DNA of 64,000 nucleotides. It comes from Inquilinus ginsengisoli_A (GTDB taxonomy: Bacteria; Pseudomonadota; Alphaproteobacteria; DSM-16000; Inquilinaceae). The stretch covers positions 28,641 through 92,640 of the forward strand of contig NZ_JAVDPW010000018.1 in assembly GCF_031453975.1 (NCBI RefSeq). Reading direction: 5' to 3'. Numbering within the stretch: the stretch's first letter is position 1; every line of letters begins with the position of its first letter. The position numbers and the translations under genes were made by a program. A model generated the notes under the pieces. It ran no database searches. It was not told the DNA's origin and was given only the letters and a program-made list of their open reading frames with translations. Of this stretch, positions 36,466 to 44,123 are shown piece after piece.

Positions 36466-37710
36466 CTATTGCAGGGCTGCGTCGAGGCCGGCCATCAGGG
36501 CGTCGACGCAGGCTTCCGGCGTGCTCCGGCCCACCAGAACCTTCTGGAATTCGGGAAGCACGACATTGTCGTCCCACCCCGCGGACCCGATGAATCTGGG
36601 CGGCAGGCGGCCGAATTTGGTGGTTTCGACCGCGGCGCCGTAGAGCGGGTTGCCGGTGATGCGGCTGTCCGACGCCGTCGCCGGCGACGCCGGGAAGTAT
36701 CCCGTCTGCTCCAGGAACGCGATCGCCGCGTCGGGCTCGGCCCAGAAGGCGATCCACGCCCAGGCCGCTTCGGCGTTGGCATCCGACATCAAGCCGTTGA
36801 ACAGATAAGTCAGCCGCGCGATGTGAGCGGCAGGACCCGCCGGGCGCACCGCCGTCATGAACTGGCCCGGCTTCATCGCCCCGGAGATCTCGGCGAGCGA
36901 TCCGGTGTGGTGCCAGACCATGGCGGTCTGGCCGGTCTTGAACGCCTCCATGATCTGCCGGTAGCTGTCGTTGGGGGCGCTCGGCGGGCAGGCCTTGTGC
37001 CGTGTGAACAACTCGGACAGGAAGGTGACCGCCTCGACGGCCTTGGGCTTGTCCATCGCCGGCTTGCCGTCGACGACGATCGGCGAACCGAAGCTCTCGA
37101 TCGTGTCGATCACGAAAGCGTAGCCGCCGGCCCCGCCGCGCAGGCCGAAGCCATAGCGCCCCTTCGCGGGATCGGTCAGCTTGATCGCGGCGTCCTGGAA
37201 TTCGGCCATGGTCTTCGGAGGGCCGCTGATGCCCGCTTCGTCGAACCAGTCCTTCCGGTAATACATCCAGTCGACGAAGGTGAAGGCCGGGACGCCGTAG
37301 ATCTTGCCGCCGACGCTCGCTCCGCTCCACCGGTCCTCCGGAAACCCCGCGGCCTTGTCCCAGCCCTTGATCCGGTCGGTGATGTCGAGGAGCCCGCCCA
37401 TCCCGACCATGTCGTTGACCCGCTCGGCGATCACCATCGCCGTGTCCGGCTTCGATCCCGAGACCACCGCCGCGGTGATCTTCGACATGTATTCCGGGTT
37501 CGGGATGTTCTCCTGGGTCAGCGAGATGCCGGGATAGCGCTGCTGGAACAGCGCCATCACCGCCTCCAGCCCCTTGAACTCGCTCTCGCTGGTCAGGTGG
37601 TGCCAGTAGTTGATGCGGCCTTCCGGTGCCGCCTGGGCGAGGCGCGGCGCGAGCGCCAGAACCGGGACGGCCGCGGCGGTTTGCAGCAATGTGCGCCGAT
37701 CGACGAGCAT
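36466..37710 (-). CDS. CUT1 extracellular binding protein with Tat-like signal
   Basis: A 414-residue family-1 binding protein starting MLVDRRTLLQTAAAVPVLAL. The DRRTLLQ sequence before the hydrophobic core resembles a twin-arginine export signal, so the protein may fold before export. The mature part shows the usual family features: INYWHHLTSESE, YMSKITAAVVSGSKPD, then GVPAFTFVDWMYYRKDWF. GGGAGG lies about ten bases before the ATG. It heads the operon with an enolase-superfamily enzyme and two permeases. Confidence 0.9.
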   Translation of the reverse strand: MLVDRRTLLQTAAAVPVLALAPRLAQAAPEGRINYWHHLTSESEFKGLEAVMALFQQRYPGISLTQENIPNPEYMSKITAAVVSGSKPDTAMVIAERVNDMVGMGGLLDITDRIKGWDKAAGFPEDRWSGASVGGKIYGVPAFTFVDWMYYRKDWFDEAGISGPPKTMAEFQDAAIKLTDPAKGRYGFGLRGGAGGYAFVIDTIESFGSPIVVDGKPAMDKPKAVEAVTFLSELFTRHKACPPSAPNDSYRQIMEAFKTGQTAMVWHHTGSLAEISGAMKPGQFMTAVRPAGPAAHIARLTYLFNGLMSDANAEAAWAWIAFWAEPDAAIAFLEQTGYFPASPATASDSRITGNPLYGAAVETTKFGRLPPRFIGSAGWDDNVVLPEFQKVLVGRSTPEACVDALMAGLDAALQ

Positions 37711-37747
37711 GACATGTCCTCCCCTGCTTTTGTGTTCTTGGATCTGG

Positions 37748-38887
37748 TCAGAACGAGAGCCTGATCGGCGTCGACGCCGGGGGTGGCGGCAGCTCCTCCG
37801 GCCGCAGCACCTGCGGCGCCGCTCCGGCCCGGGCCCCGGCGGACAGCACGAGGCCATGGCCCGGCCGGTCCGGCGCGAAGGCATAGCCATCGCGCATGGC
37901 GATCGGCTCCTCGACCAGGTGGTTATAGTTCTGGAACGAGTATTCCAGCCAATCGGCCTCGGGCAGCGCGGCGGCCAGATGGACCCCGATCTCCAGCGAC
38001 GTGTTGCCGAGCGTCACGGGGACGCCGTGCTCCGCCGCCAGCCAGCCCGCCTTCATCACGTCGCCGATATGGCCGTGGACGTTGAGAAGGTCGGCGCCGC
38101 GGCCCTCCAGCAGCCGGCGCTTGCCGCGCAGGTCGAGATATTCGCCGGAGTTGACCAGGACATGCGGCGCGGCCAGGCGGATCTCTCGCAGGCCATCGAC
38201 GTCGTCGCGCAGGCAGGGGTCCTCGACCCAGAGAATGTCGAAGCCCGCGCGTCGGAACTGGTCGAGCCGCCGGATCGCCTCCTTTGGCGACCAGGCCTCG
38301 TTGGCGTCGATCATGATCGGCCCATGGCCTTTGGCGATCTCGGCCACCAACGCCAGGCGCCGGAGATCCCATTCGATGTCGGGATGGCCGACCTTGATCT
38401 TGAAGCCGCGGTAGCCCTGGTCCCGCGCCTGCCGGAACAGGGAGGCGTACTCGTCGTCGGTCAGGTGGAAATCGAGGCCGCTGGCATAGACCCGCACCTT
38501 GGGATCACTGCCGCCGAGGTATCGGTAGAGCGGCAGGTCGGCCTCCTTGGCCGCAAGGTCCCACAGCGCCTGGGCCACCGCCTCTTCGAAGGCGAGCGAC
38601 GTCCGGCGGCTGTTGCCGCCGCGGGGCCGGGTGACGCGGTGGATCAGCCCCGCCGGCGCCTGTCCCGCCAGGCCGGACCACGCCTCCTCGGCGAAGATCC
38701 GTTCGATCTCGGTCAGCGCCGGCAGCGGATGGAAGAGGCTGTGGAAGAAGCCCGTGCCGGTGCGCCCATCGTCGGTGTGCAGCTCGACCACGCCGATATG
38801 CGCCTGGGCGATGCGAACCTGGCTGTCCCCGATCACCCGGTCGCGGGCGAACTGGAACCGGGTCAGGGTGAAATCGGTCAGCCGCAT
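37748..38887 (-). CDS. Enolase-superfamily dehydratase/racemase (KxK type)
   Basis: A 379-residue member of the mandelate racemase group with a K-x-K motif (GFKIKVGHP), metal ligands Asp in MIDANEAW, Glu in WVEDPC and Glu in NSGEYLD, and a His-containing NVHGHIGDV stretch near the end of the barrel, where the His-Asp dyad of mandelate racemases is expected. The second ATG (38887) is chosen because GGAGGAG, overlapping the first ATG at 38902, lies eight bases upstream of it. Two different enolase-superfamily enzymes in one locus suggest successive or alternative steps of acid-sugar breakdown. Divergent from a GntR regulator. Confidence 0.88.
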   Translation of the reverse strand: MRLTDFTLTRFQFARDRVIGDSQVRIAQAHIGVVELHTDDGRTGTGFFHSLFHPLPALTEIERIFAEEAWSGLAGQAPAGLIHRVTRPRGGNSRRTSLAFEEAVAQALWDLAAKEADLPLYRYLGGSDPKVRVYASGLDFHLTDDEYASLFRQARDQGYRGFKIKVGHPDIEWDLRRLALVAEIAKGHGPIMIDANEAWSPKEAIRRLDQFRRAGFDILWVEDPCLRDDVDGLREIRLAAPHVLVNSGEYLDLRGKRRLLEGRGADLLNVHGHIGDVMKAGWLAAEHGVPVTLGNTSLEIGVHLAAALPEADWLEYSFQNYNHLVEEPIAMRDGYAFAPDRPGHGLVLSAGARAGAAPQVLRPEELPPPPASTPIRLSF

Positions 38888-38924
38888 CCTGGGCTCCTCC
38901 ATGCGCCGCCTTGCGTGACGGCTA

Positions 38925-38936
38925 TTGATATATCAA
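38925..38936. promoter_or_regulatory. Palindromic operator before the second GntR regulator
   Basis: TTGATATATCAA is a perfect 12-base palindrome in the 96-base divergent promoter, 37 bases before the enolase-family gene start and 47 before the GntR start. Its form matches FCD-GntR sites (TTG...CAA around an AT core). Confidence 0.65.
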
Positions 38937-38983
38937 CTTCGATAACAGATATTTCTATACGTGCCAATTGAATCATCAGTCAA

Positions 38984-39691
38984 ATGAGCAGCCCCCTGAG
39001 ACGGTCATCCGACGAACGCCCATCGACGCTTCGCGCCGAGGTCGCGCCGAATCTCAGTCGCGTCGCCTATGAGCGGTTCAAGGAGGCCCTGTTCGAACGA
39101 AGGCTGCAGCCCGGCGCCTTCATGTCACAGGCGGAGCTGGTCGGGATCGTCGGCTCGCCGCTGGGGCCCCTGCGGGAGGCGCTGCAGGTGCTGCAGGCGG
39201 AGGGGCTGGTGACGATCCGGGCCCGCGCGGGCATCGAGATCGCCAAGCCAGACCTGGCGCTGGTCCGCAATTCGTACCAACTACGCCTCTTCCTCGAGAC
39301 GCCCGCCATCCGGCACTTCGCCGAGACGGCGCCGCGCGACCTGATCGAGGCCATGATCGCGCAGCATCGTGAGGTCATCGGCTGGGTGGAAGGCGGAGAT
39401 GTCGATCGCGACCTGGCGCGCCGGATCGAGGAGGTCGACGCCAGCCTGCATCTCGGCGCGATCGACGCGCTCGACAACCCGCTCCTCCGCAAGGCATTCC
39501 TGCAGACGCAGGATTACATCCGGCTGATCCGCCTGGATCACCTCTATGCCTACTCCGCGGCGAAGGTGCGGCGGACGATGGCGGAGCATCTGGAGATTTT
39601 CGAGGCCTGCCTGGCCAGGGATCCGGACGCCGCCGAGGCGGCGCTCAGGGCCCACCTGACCCAGGCGATCCAGCGGGCGATGGGGCTCTAG
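38984..39691 (+). CDS. GntR-family (FCD) transcriptional regulator
   Basis: A 235-residue regulator with winged helix DNA-binding region (LQPGAFMSQAELVGIVGSPL then GPLREALQVLQAEGL) and an all-alpha FCD effector domain with the Asp/His pattern expected for metal-dependent ligand binding (VDASLHLGAI, HLYAYSAAKV, AEHLEIFEAC). The helix-turn-helix is slightly degenerate around IVGSPLGPLREAL. Divergent from the enolase-superfamily gene, so it most likely controls the acid-sugar operon through the palindrome at 38925. Confidence 0.9.
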   Translation: MSSPLRRSSDERPSTLRAEVAPNLSRVAYERFKEALFERRLQPGAFMSQAELVGIVGSPLGPLREALQVLQAEGLVTIRARAGIEIAKPDLALVRNSYQLRLFLETPAIRHFAETAPRDLIEAMIAQHREVIGWVEGGDVDRDLARRIEEVDASLHLGAIDALDNPLLRKAFLQTQDYIRLIRLDHLYAYSAAKVRRTMAEHLEIFEACLARDPDAAEAALRAHLTQAIQRAMGL

Positions 39692-39860
39692 CCCGCAAGT
39701 CGGAATGCTTGTGGACCGGATCCCCGCGCCCTGCAGACCGACTCGCATCAGATCCGACGTCTGGAGATCGACGCCGAATTCCAAGAAGCCACGCGGTCAG
39801 CTTCAGCTCGAGGCCGAACCCGACCTGCCCGGTGAATGGCCGATATAGGGGGCATCGGCG

Positions 39861-39910
39861 CGGCAAGCGGGATTGGGGGTCCCTCGCCCGACCCCCAATC
39901 CCGCTTGCCG
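39861..39910. terminator. Perfect 21-base-pair hairpin between convergent genes
   Basis: Two 21-base arms, completely complementary (starting CGGCAAGCGG and ending CCGCTTGCCG), surround an eight-base loop. It begins 13 bases after the stop of the small secreted-protein gene on the minus strand and 169 bases after the GntR stop on the plus strand. No T-run is present. A perfect stem of this length is exceptional in the window and could be a very strong terminator, an RNase III target or part of a mobile palindromic repeat. Confidence 0.65.
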
Positions 39911-39923
39911 ATCGCGATGGACC

Positions 39924-40157
39924 TCAGAAGTTCGTGGTCTTCTGGGTCTGGCCCGGCCGCAGGACCTGGCCGGCGGGGGCGCTGTAGCGGTGGCTCACCG
40001 CATTGGGATAGTTCCCCGTCTGGGCCTGGGCCCAGGAGGTCGGGAAGGTGTTGTGCTCCGGGATGTGGAACCGGGTCGACGCCGAGGCCGCGCCGGCACC
40101 GATGGTGAGGACGACGGCGGCGGCCACGGCCGACAGCAGGGTGTTCTTGGCAGACAT
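39924..40157 (-). CDS. Small secreted protein of unknown function
   Basis: This 77-residue product has a signal peptide (MSAKNTLLSAVAAAVVLTIG, likely cleavage after ASA near residue 27) and a mature part of about 50 residues rich in Ser, Pro, Gln and His (STRFHIPEHNTFPTSWAQ, then a Gln/Thr-rich tail TQKTTNF). No family was recognised. GGAG lies ten bases before the ATG, and the hairpin at 39861-39910 follows directly. Short Pro/His-rich periplasmic proteins of this type are common and mostly uncharacterised. Confidence 0.6.
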   Translation of the reverse strand: MSAKNTLLSAVAAAVVLTIGAGAASASTRFHIPEHNTFPTSWAQAQTGNYPNAVSHRYSAPAGQVLRPGQTQKTTNF

Positions 40158-40668
40158 TGGAATGCTCCTAGTCGGTTGAGCGGCCGATGGGGTGCTGGGC
40201 GGTGCGATCGCCCCGCCTGCCTGCCTGTTCGGCCCCCCATATCGCAGGTCCCACACGCTTGGCGTCGAGGCTTGCAGTCCCGCCGCCGTGTTTCGCTGCA
40301 TCGCACTATGTCGGCAGGCGCTGGGTCCGGTTCACCCCCGTCACCAGACCAAAACGGCATGGCTGGCCTCCGGAGAGCGCAACCTGCGTCCTCCCGCCAC
40401 ACCGAATCGTGAAATAAAAGAAGGCCGGCCCGGTTGCGGCGCGGGCCGGCCTGAAGTGGAGCAATGGAGTCAGTCCGGCGAAGCATTTCGCCGGCCACCC
40501 CGACCGAAGCCGGGGCGACAATCAAAAGTGTCGGTGATCGGCAGGAGTCCCAACACTCCCATATGGGGGGGGCGATGGCGGATTCAGCCCGCGTCGATCA
40601 CCGCCGGGGCCTGCCTCGACGCTGGCGCCGGCAGGGAGCGAGGCCGTCACGGCAGGGCCTCTTCACTG
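40158..40668. other. Long intergenic region with a minus-strand terminator and no clear gene
   Basis: 511 bases separate the small secreted protein from the DUF2252 gene. The right half holds a minus-strand terminator at 40422-40452 and, before it in transcription order, a second hairpin CCGGCGAA-GCAT-TTCGCCGG at 40475-40494. A run of nine G at about 40565-40573 interrupts any longer reading frame. A short transcript (small RNA or very small peptide gene) ending at the terminator would fit, but no reading frame shows real coding character. Bases 40158-40420 show nothing recognisable. Confidence 0.4.
40422..40452 (-). terminator. Rho-independent terminator (minus strand)
   Basis: Perfect 11-base arms AGGCCGGCCCG and its complement around a nine-base loop, followed on the minus strand by TCTTTTATTTC. 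This is a classic intrinsic terminator. It lies 216 bases after the DUF2252 stop, so it ends either a long 3' tail of that gene or an unseen short transcript. Confidence 0.75.
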
Positions 40669-41739
40669 TCAGCGCCGGGCGCGCCAGGCGACGCGGTCCT
40701 GGCGGGTGGCCTCGGCGACCCGCCAGACCGCGTCGCGCAGCCAGGCCGGCTTGCGGCTTTCGAGATCGGCGGCGATCGCGCGGGCGCGGGAGCGGCGGGC
40801 GGAATGCAGGTTGGCGAGCTCGACCCCCATGGCGGACAGCAGCCGCCGGACCAGGCCGAGGTCGCCGAGTTCCGGGACATCCAGCTTGCGGCTGTTCGGC
40901 GCCAGGCGGCGGACGATGATGCCCTTCCTGATCTTGAGCCAGGGGTCGGGCACACGGTACTTGCCGGAGGTGAGTTCGGCAAAGCGGCTCTTGCGGTCGC
41001 CGCCCTGGATCAGCGACCAGGCCGAGGGCAGCAGCGCCTTGGCCTCGCGCGCCGCCGGGCCGCCGCGCCAATCGGTGATGGCGACCCAGCGCGGCCGGCC
41101 GAGGCTGCCGACCCCCGCGACCCGGCGCGCCATGACCAGGGCCAGATCCGGCTCCGGCATCGCCGCTGCCAGGGCCTCGCGGTAGCCGCGCGGCGGGGCC
41201 GCCCGCGGTAGCTGCTCCAGCCTGGCCCAGAACTCCCCGCGCCGCTCGTCGGTCGCCGACACCAGGTCGCGCAGCCACAGGTGATGCCGCTCCAGCACGA
41301 AGGCGCCCGGCGTCCTCAGGCCCTCGACATACCCGCCCAGCACCGCAGCGCAGATCTCGTCGGCCGAGATCGAGCGGTCGCGGCCACGCCACAGCAGCGC
41401 GCTGGTGGCGAGGCGGACTAGGTCGAAGGCATAGGGCGTCTCCGCCGCCTCGTCGAAATCGTTCACGCCCCAGACCAGACGCCCCTCGGCGTCGCGCCAC
41501 AGCCCGAAATTGCCGATATGGGCGTCACCTACCGCGGCCACGCGCGGAGCGTCCATCAGGTCGGGGCACAGCTCGTGCACGGTCTCGGTCCAGCGGAAGC
41601 AGGTGGCGCGCAGGAAGAGGAAATCGCTCTCCTCCATCCGGCGGTGCTTGCGGTCGATGTCGGCCTGCACCAGCTGCCGCCCCAGCTGCTCGCCGAGCCA
41701 GACCTCGTAGCGTTTGACCGACGCGGTGATGGACCCCAT
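40669..41739 (-). CDS. DUF2252-family protein
   Basis: A 356-residue member of DUF2252. The family signature is clear: GDAHIGNFGLW (residues about 72-82) followed by VNDFDEAAETPYAFDLVRLA, resembling the catalytic and metal loops of aminoglycoside-phosphotransferase-like kinases (H-x-G-N and D-F-D). Lys residues suited to ATP contact are less clear. The family is widespread with no settled function; the kinase-like motifs suggest a phosphotransfer or nucleotide-binding role. It is separated from its neighbours by long gaps. Confidence 0.82.
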   Translation of the reverse strand: MGSITASVKRYEVWLGEQLGRQLVQADIDRKHRRMEESDFLFLRATCFRWTETVHELCPDLMDAPRVAAVGDAHIGNFGLWRDAEGRLVWGVNDFDEAAETPYAFDLVRLATSALLWRGRDRSISADEICAAVLGGYVEGLRTPGAFVLERHHLWLRDLVSATDERRGEFWARLEQLPRAAPPRGYREALAAAMPEPDLALVMARRVAGVGSLGRPRWVAITDWRGGPAAREAKALLPSAWSLIQGGDRKSRFAELTSGKYRVPDPWLKIRKGIIVRRLAPNSRKLDVPELGDLGLVRRLLSAMGVELANLHSARRSRARAIAADLESRKPAWLRDAVWRVAEATRQDRVAWRARR

Positions 41740-41837
41740 TCAGACCCCGGCGCTGACCCGGCGGCCATCATAGTCCGGCGCAGTCCTCCGTCCACCCGGA
41801 TGCGGGCGGGGCGGCGGCCGTTCGGAGCGCGGGGCGG

Positions 41838-42689
41838 CTACATCAGCGCGATCTTGTCTCCCAGGGCCAGCCAGCCGCCGGGTTCGCCGACGATGGCGGA
41901 GACATCATAGGCCCCGAAGACGGCCGTGATGCCGCGCCGGGTGAACAGCTCCTGGAAGATTTTCGAGGCGGTGCCGGCCGCCGTGTCGAGCTTCTTGCCG
42001 CCCATCTGCAGGAATGAACCGCTGCCGCCGCCATACTGCTCCCGGTAGGCGGACCAGTGGATTTCGACGGCGGCGGCGTAGCACATCGCCGCCGTCTTGT
42101 GCTTGATCGGCAGCTTCATGATCGTCGAGACGATCTTGAGCACCGGCCCGGCCACCGGCACCATCGACCCTGGGATCGCGGAAGACGCGGTCTCCAGGGC
42201 GCGGGTCCCGAGCTTGGCCGACTTCATCGCCATGATGACCTTACACCAGTCCGAGACGACGGGATTCATCGACGCCTTGGCGATCGATCCGATATTCGCC
42301 AGATGGGCGCCGGTCGAGCCCAGGGAACTGCCGTGCCGCGCAATGCCCGGAGCGTTGACCACGGTGACGGCGGTGGCGGCGCCGCCAGCGGCGCTGACGA
42401 CCGTGCCGCCGATGCTCTTCCACGCCCGCGACTTCAGATAGGCCGCGGTCACCGGGCTCGGCGCGTTGCCGAGGCCGGCGGCGGCGAAACGGGGGTTGGG
42501 CTTGATCGAGCTCTTCTTGTCCAGCTGCTGCCCGCCCTTGAGGACGGCCTCGCCGCCCTGCCGGATCTGATTGGCGTGGAACTGGGTTCCCGTGGCCGCA
42601 TCGACCGAAGCGGCGATGACCTCCAGGGCCGCCCAGGCCGCGTCCTGCCAGGTGGCGGCGCCCTGCCCTTGCACCTCGCTTTTACTCAT
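41838..42689 (-). CDS. Unrecognised 283-residue protein in an AT-rich pocket
   Basis: No family was recognised. The ATG at 42689 follows GGGGGT and is preferred over GTG at 42695. The protein has no signal peptide. It opens with a predicted helical stretch, then an Ala/Gly/Ser/Val-rich middle (SIGGTVVSAAGGAATAVTVV) and a hydrophobic block (SAIPGSMVPVAGPVLKIV) that could insert into a membrane, and ends in a compact domain with Cys, Trp and Tyr (AAMCYAAAVEIHWSAYREQ). The pattern recalls toxin or secretion-system cargo proteins with glycine-rich membrane-active segments, but this is a guess. The upstream region is unusually AT-rich, a possible sign of transfer. Confidence 0.6.
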   Translation of the reverse strand: MSKSEVQGQGAATWQDAAWAALEVIAASVDAATGTQFHANQIRQGGEAVLKGGQQLDKKSSIKPNPRFAAAGLGNAPSPVTAAYLKSRAWKSIGGTVVSAAGGAATAVTVVNAPGIARHGSSLGSTGAHLANIGSIAKASMNPVVSDWCKVIMAMKSAKLGTRALETASSAIPGSMVPVAGPVLKIVSTIMKLPIKHKTAAMCYAAAVEIHWSAYREQYGGGSGSFLQMGGKKLDTAAGTASKIFQELFTRRGITAVFGAYDVSAIVGEPGGWLALGDKIALM

Positions 42690-43071
42690 TGGCACCCCCG
42701 GTAGGAAATATACGGATCATCGAAAGCATTGCGTCATATTTAGTAAGATCCACCATCAATCGGAAATATTATGTTGTTAATTATTTGTTGCGTTCGGCAA
42801 TTTAAATGAATTTGTTGGGAGAGTTACAATTGAAACTCAAAATATTACAGATGTGATATTGACCCAGCTTCGCGGGCACCCCGATCTGCCGACGCAATCC
42901 GACACCGATGCCCGTCGGCCGACGTCATGGCGACAGGAGCGGGAACGGCCGGACACGACCAAACGGCCCGGGGCGCCACCACGGGTCCGGGTCGCTTCGA
43001 CCGGCATCATGAGAGGGAGGGAGCGCGCGGTCCGATCGGGAGACGGCCTGCGCCGTCGAAGGCCTGCGGCG
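42690..43071. other. AT-rich intergenic region between the unknown gene and fdsD
   Basis: Bases 42700-42860 are far more AT-rich than the surroundings (stretches such as ATATTATGTTGTTAATTATT) and probably include the promoter of the unknown gene at 42689. From about 42870 the composition returns to normal. A weak hairpin (GACGGC-CTGC-GCCGTC, 43042-43057) lies just past the fdsD stop and may be the end of the fds transcript. No gene seen. Confidence 0.45.
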
Positions 43072-43281
43072 TCAGCGCGGCAGGGTCTCGATCGCCTCGA
43101 CCACCAGCGGGTGCAGGGAAGCGTCCTTCGCCGCGACGTGGCCGCGGATCTGCTCCTTCATCCGCGGCTCCCAGAAATCCTTGATGTGCTTGCGCACCCC
43201 GGCCACCGCCTCCTCCTGCGGGTAGGAGGCGAAGAAGATGGCGATCTGGTTCGCCATGCGGATGATCTTGTCCGAGCTCAT
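43072..43281 (-). CDS. fdsD: Formate dehydrogenase delta subunit FdsD
   Basis: A 69-residue protein with the family-typical start MSSDKIIRMANQIAIFF, then a FASYPQEEAVAGVRKHIKDF stretch. Small FdsD/FdhD-delta proteins are always encoded at the end of fds operons; in Cupriavidus and Rhodobacter systems they are needed for active NAD-dependent formate dehydrogenase. The ATG overlaps the fdhD stop by four bases. Confidence 0.88.
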   Translation of the reverse strand: MSSDKIIRMANQIAIFFASYPQEEAVAGVRKHIKDFWEPRMKEQIRGHVAAKDASLHPLVVEAIETLPR

Positions 43282-44120
43282 GCCGCCTCGACCTTGGCTG
43301 GAAGCAACGTGGAGAAATCGGTGTAGGCGGTCATGCCGTCACCACGGGCGAAGGCCACCAGGGTGACGCCCGCCGCCCGCGCCGTGTCGATCGCCAGCGT
43401 GGTCGGCGCCGAGATCGCGACCAGCAGCGGGATGCCCGCCGCCGCCGTCTTCTGTACCATCTCGAAGCTGCAGCGGCTGGTGATCAGGCAGAAGCCCTGG
43501 CCGCCGTCGATCCCGGCCCGCGCCAGGGCGCCGACCAGCTTGTCGAGCGCGTTGTGGCGGCCGACATCCTCGCGCACCAGCCTGATCCGGCCTCGGGCGT
43601 CGACCCAGGCCGCGGCGTGCACCGCGCCGGTGCGACTGCGCACGTCCTGGAACCGGTCGAGATCGGCCAGTGCGGTGCGGATCGCCGCCCGCTCCACCGT
43701 GATCGGCTTCGGGTTCTGCCGCTTGCGGCCGTGCAGGGTGTCGAGGTCGCTGGTGCCGCAGATGCCGCAGCCGGTGCGGCCGGTGATGTTCCGCACCTTC
43801 TGCAGCATCTGGGCGAAATGCTCGCCGCGCAGCGCCATCCGCACCTCGATGCCGCGCTCGTCATCGGCCACGACCTCCTGCACCGTCAGGTCGGCCGGCG
43901 TGTCGGCGAGGCCTTCGGTCAGGCTGAAGCCGAGGGCGAAATCCTCGAGATCCGCCGGCGACGCCATCATCACGGCATAGGAGATGCCGTTGTAGACCAG
44001 CGCCACCGGCACCTCGGCGGCCACGGCCTCTTGCACCGCCGTGACCCGGTCGTCATGGGTCAGCCGCCGCGCCGGCAGCCGCAGATCGGTCGCCGGAAGA
44101 TCGGTGGGGGGGAGAGCCAT
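43278..44120 (-). CDS. fdhD: Formate dehydrogenase accessory sulfurtransferase FdhD (FdsC)
   Basis: A 280-residue FdhD-family protein with the conserved sulfur-relay Cys pair C118-G-I-C121 (TGCGICGTSD) and the later conserved segments VGRHNALDKLVGAL and SRCSFEMVQK. FdhD binds the bis-MGD cofactor and passes sulfur from a Cys desulfurase to it, which is essential for formate dehydrogenase activity. It is encoded directly after fdsA (three bases) and before fdsD, in the standard fdsGBACD order where it is called FdsC. Confidence 0.93.
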   Translation of the reverse strand: MALPPTDLPATDLRLPARRLTHDDRVTAVQEAVAAEVPVALVYNGISYAVMMASPADLEDFALGFSLTEGLADTPADLTVQEVVADDERGIEVRMALRGEHFAQMLQKVRNITGRTGCGICGTSDLDTLHGRKRQNPKPITVERAAIRTALADLDRFQDVRSRTGAVHAAAWVDARGRIRLVREDVGRHNALDKLVGALARAGIDGGQGFCLITSRCSFEMVQKTAAAGIPLLVAISAPTTLAIDTARAAGVTLVAFARGDGMTAYTDFSTLLPAKVEAA

Positions 44121-44123
44121 GCC

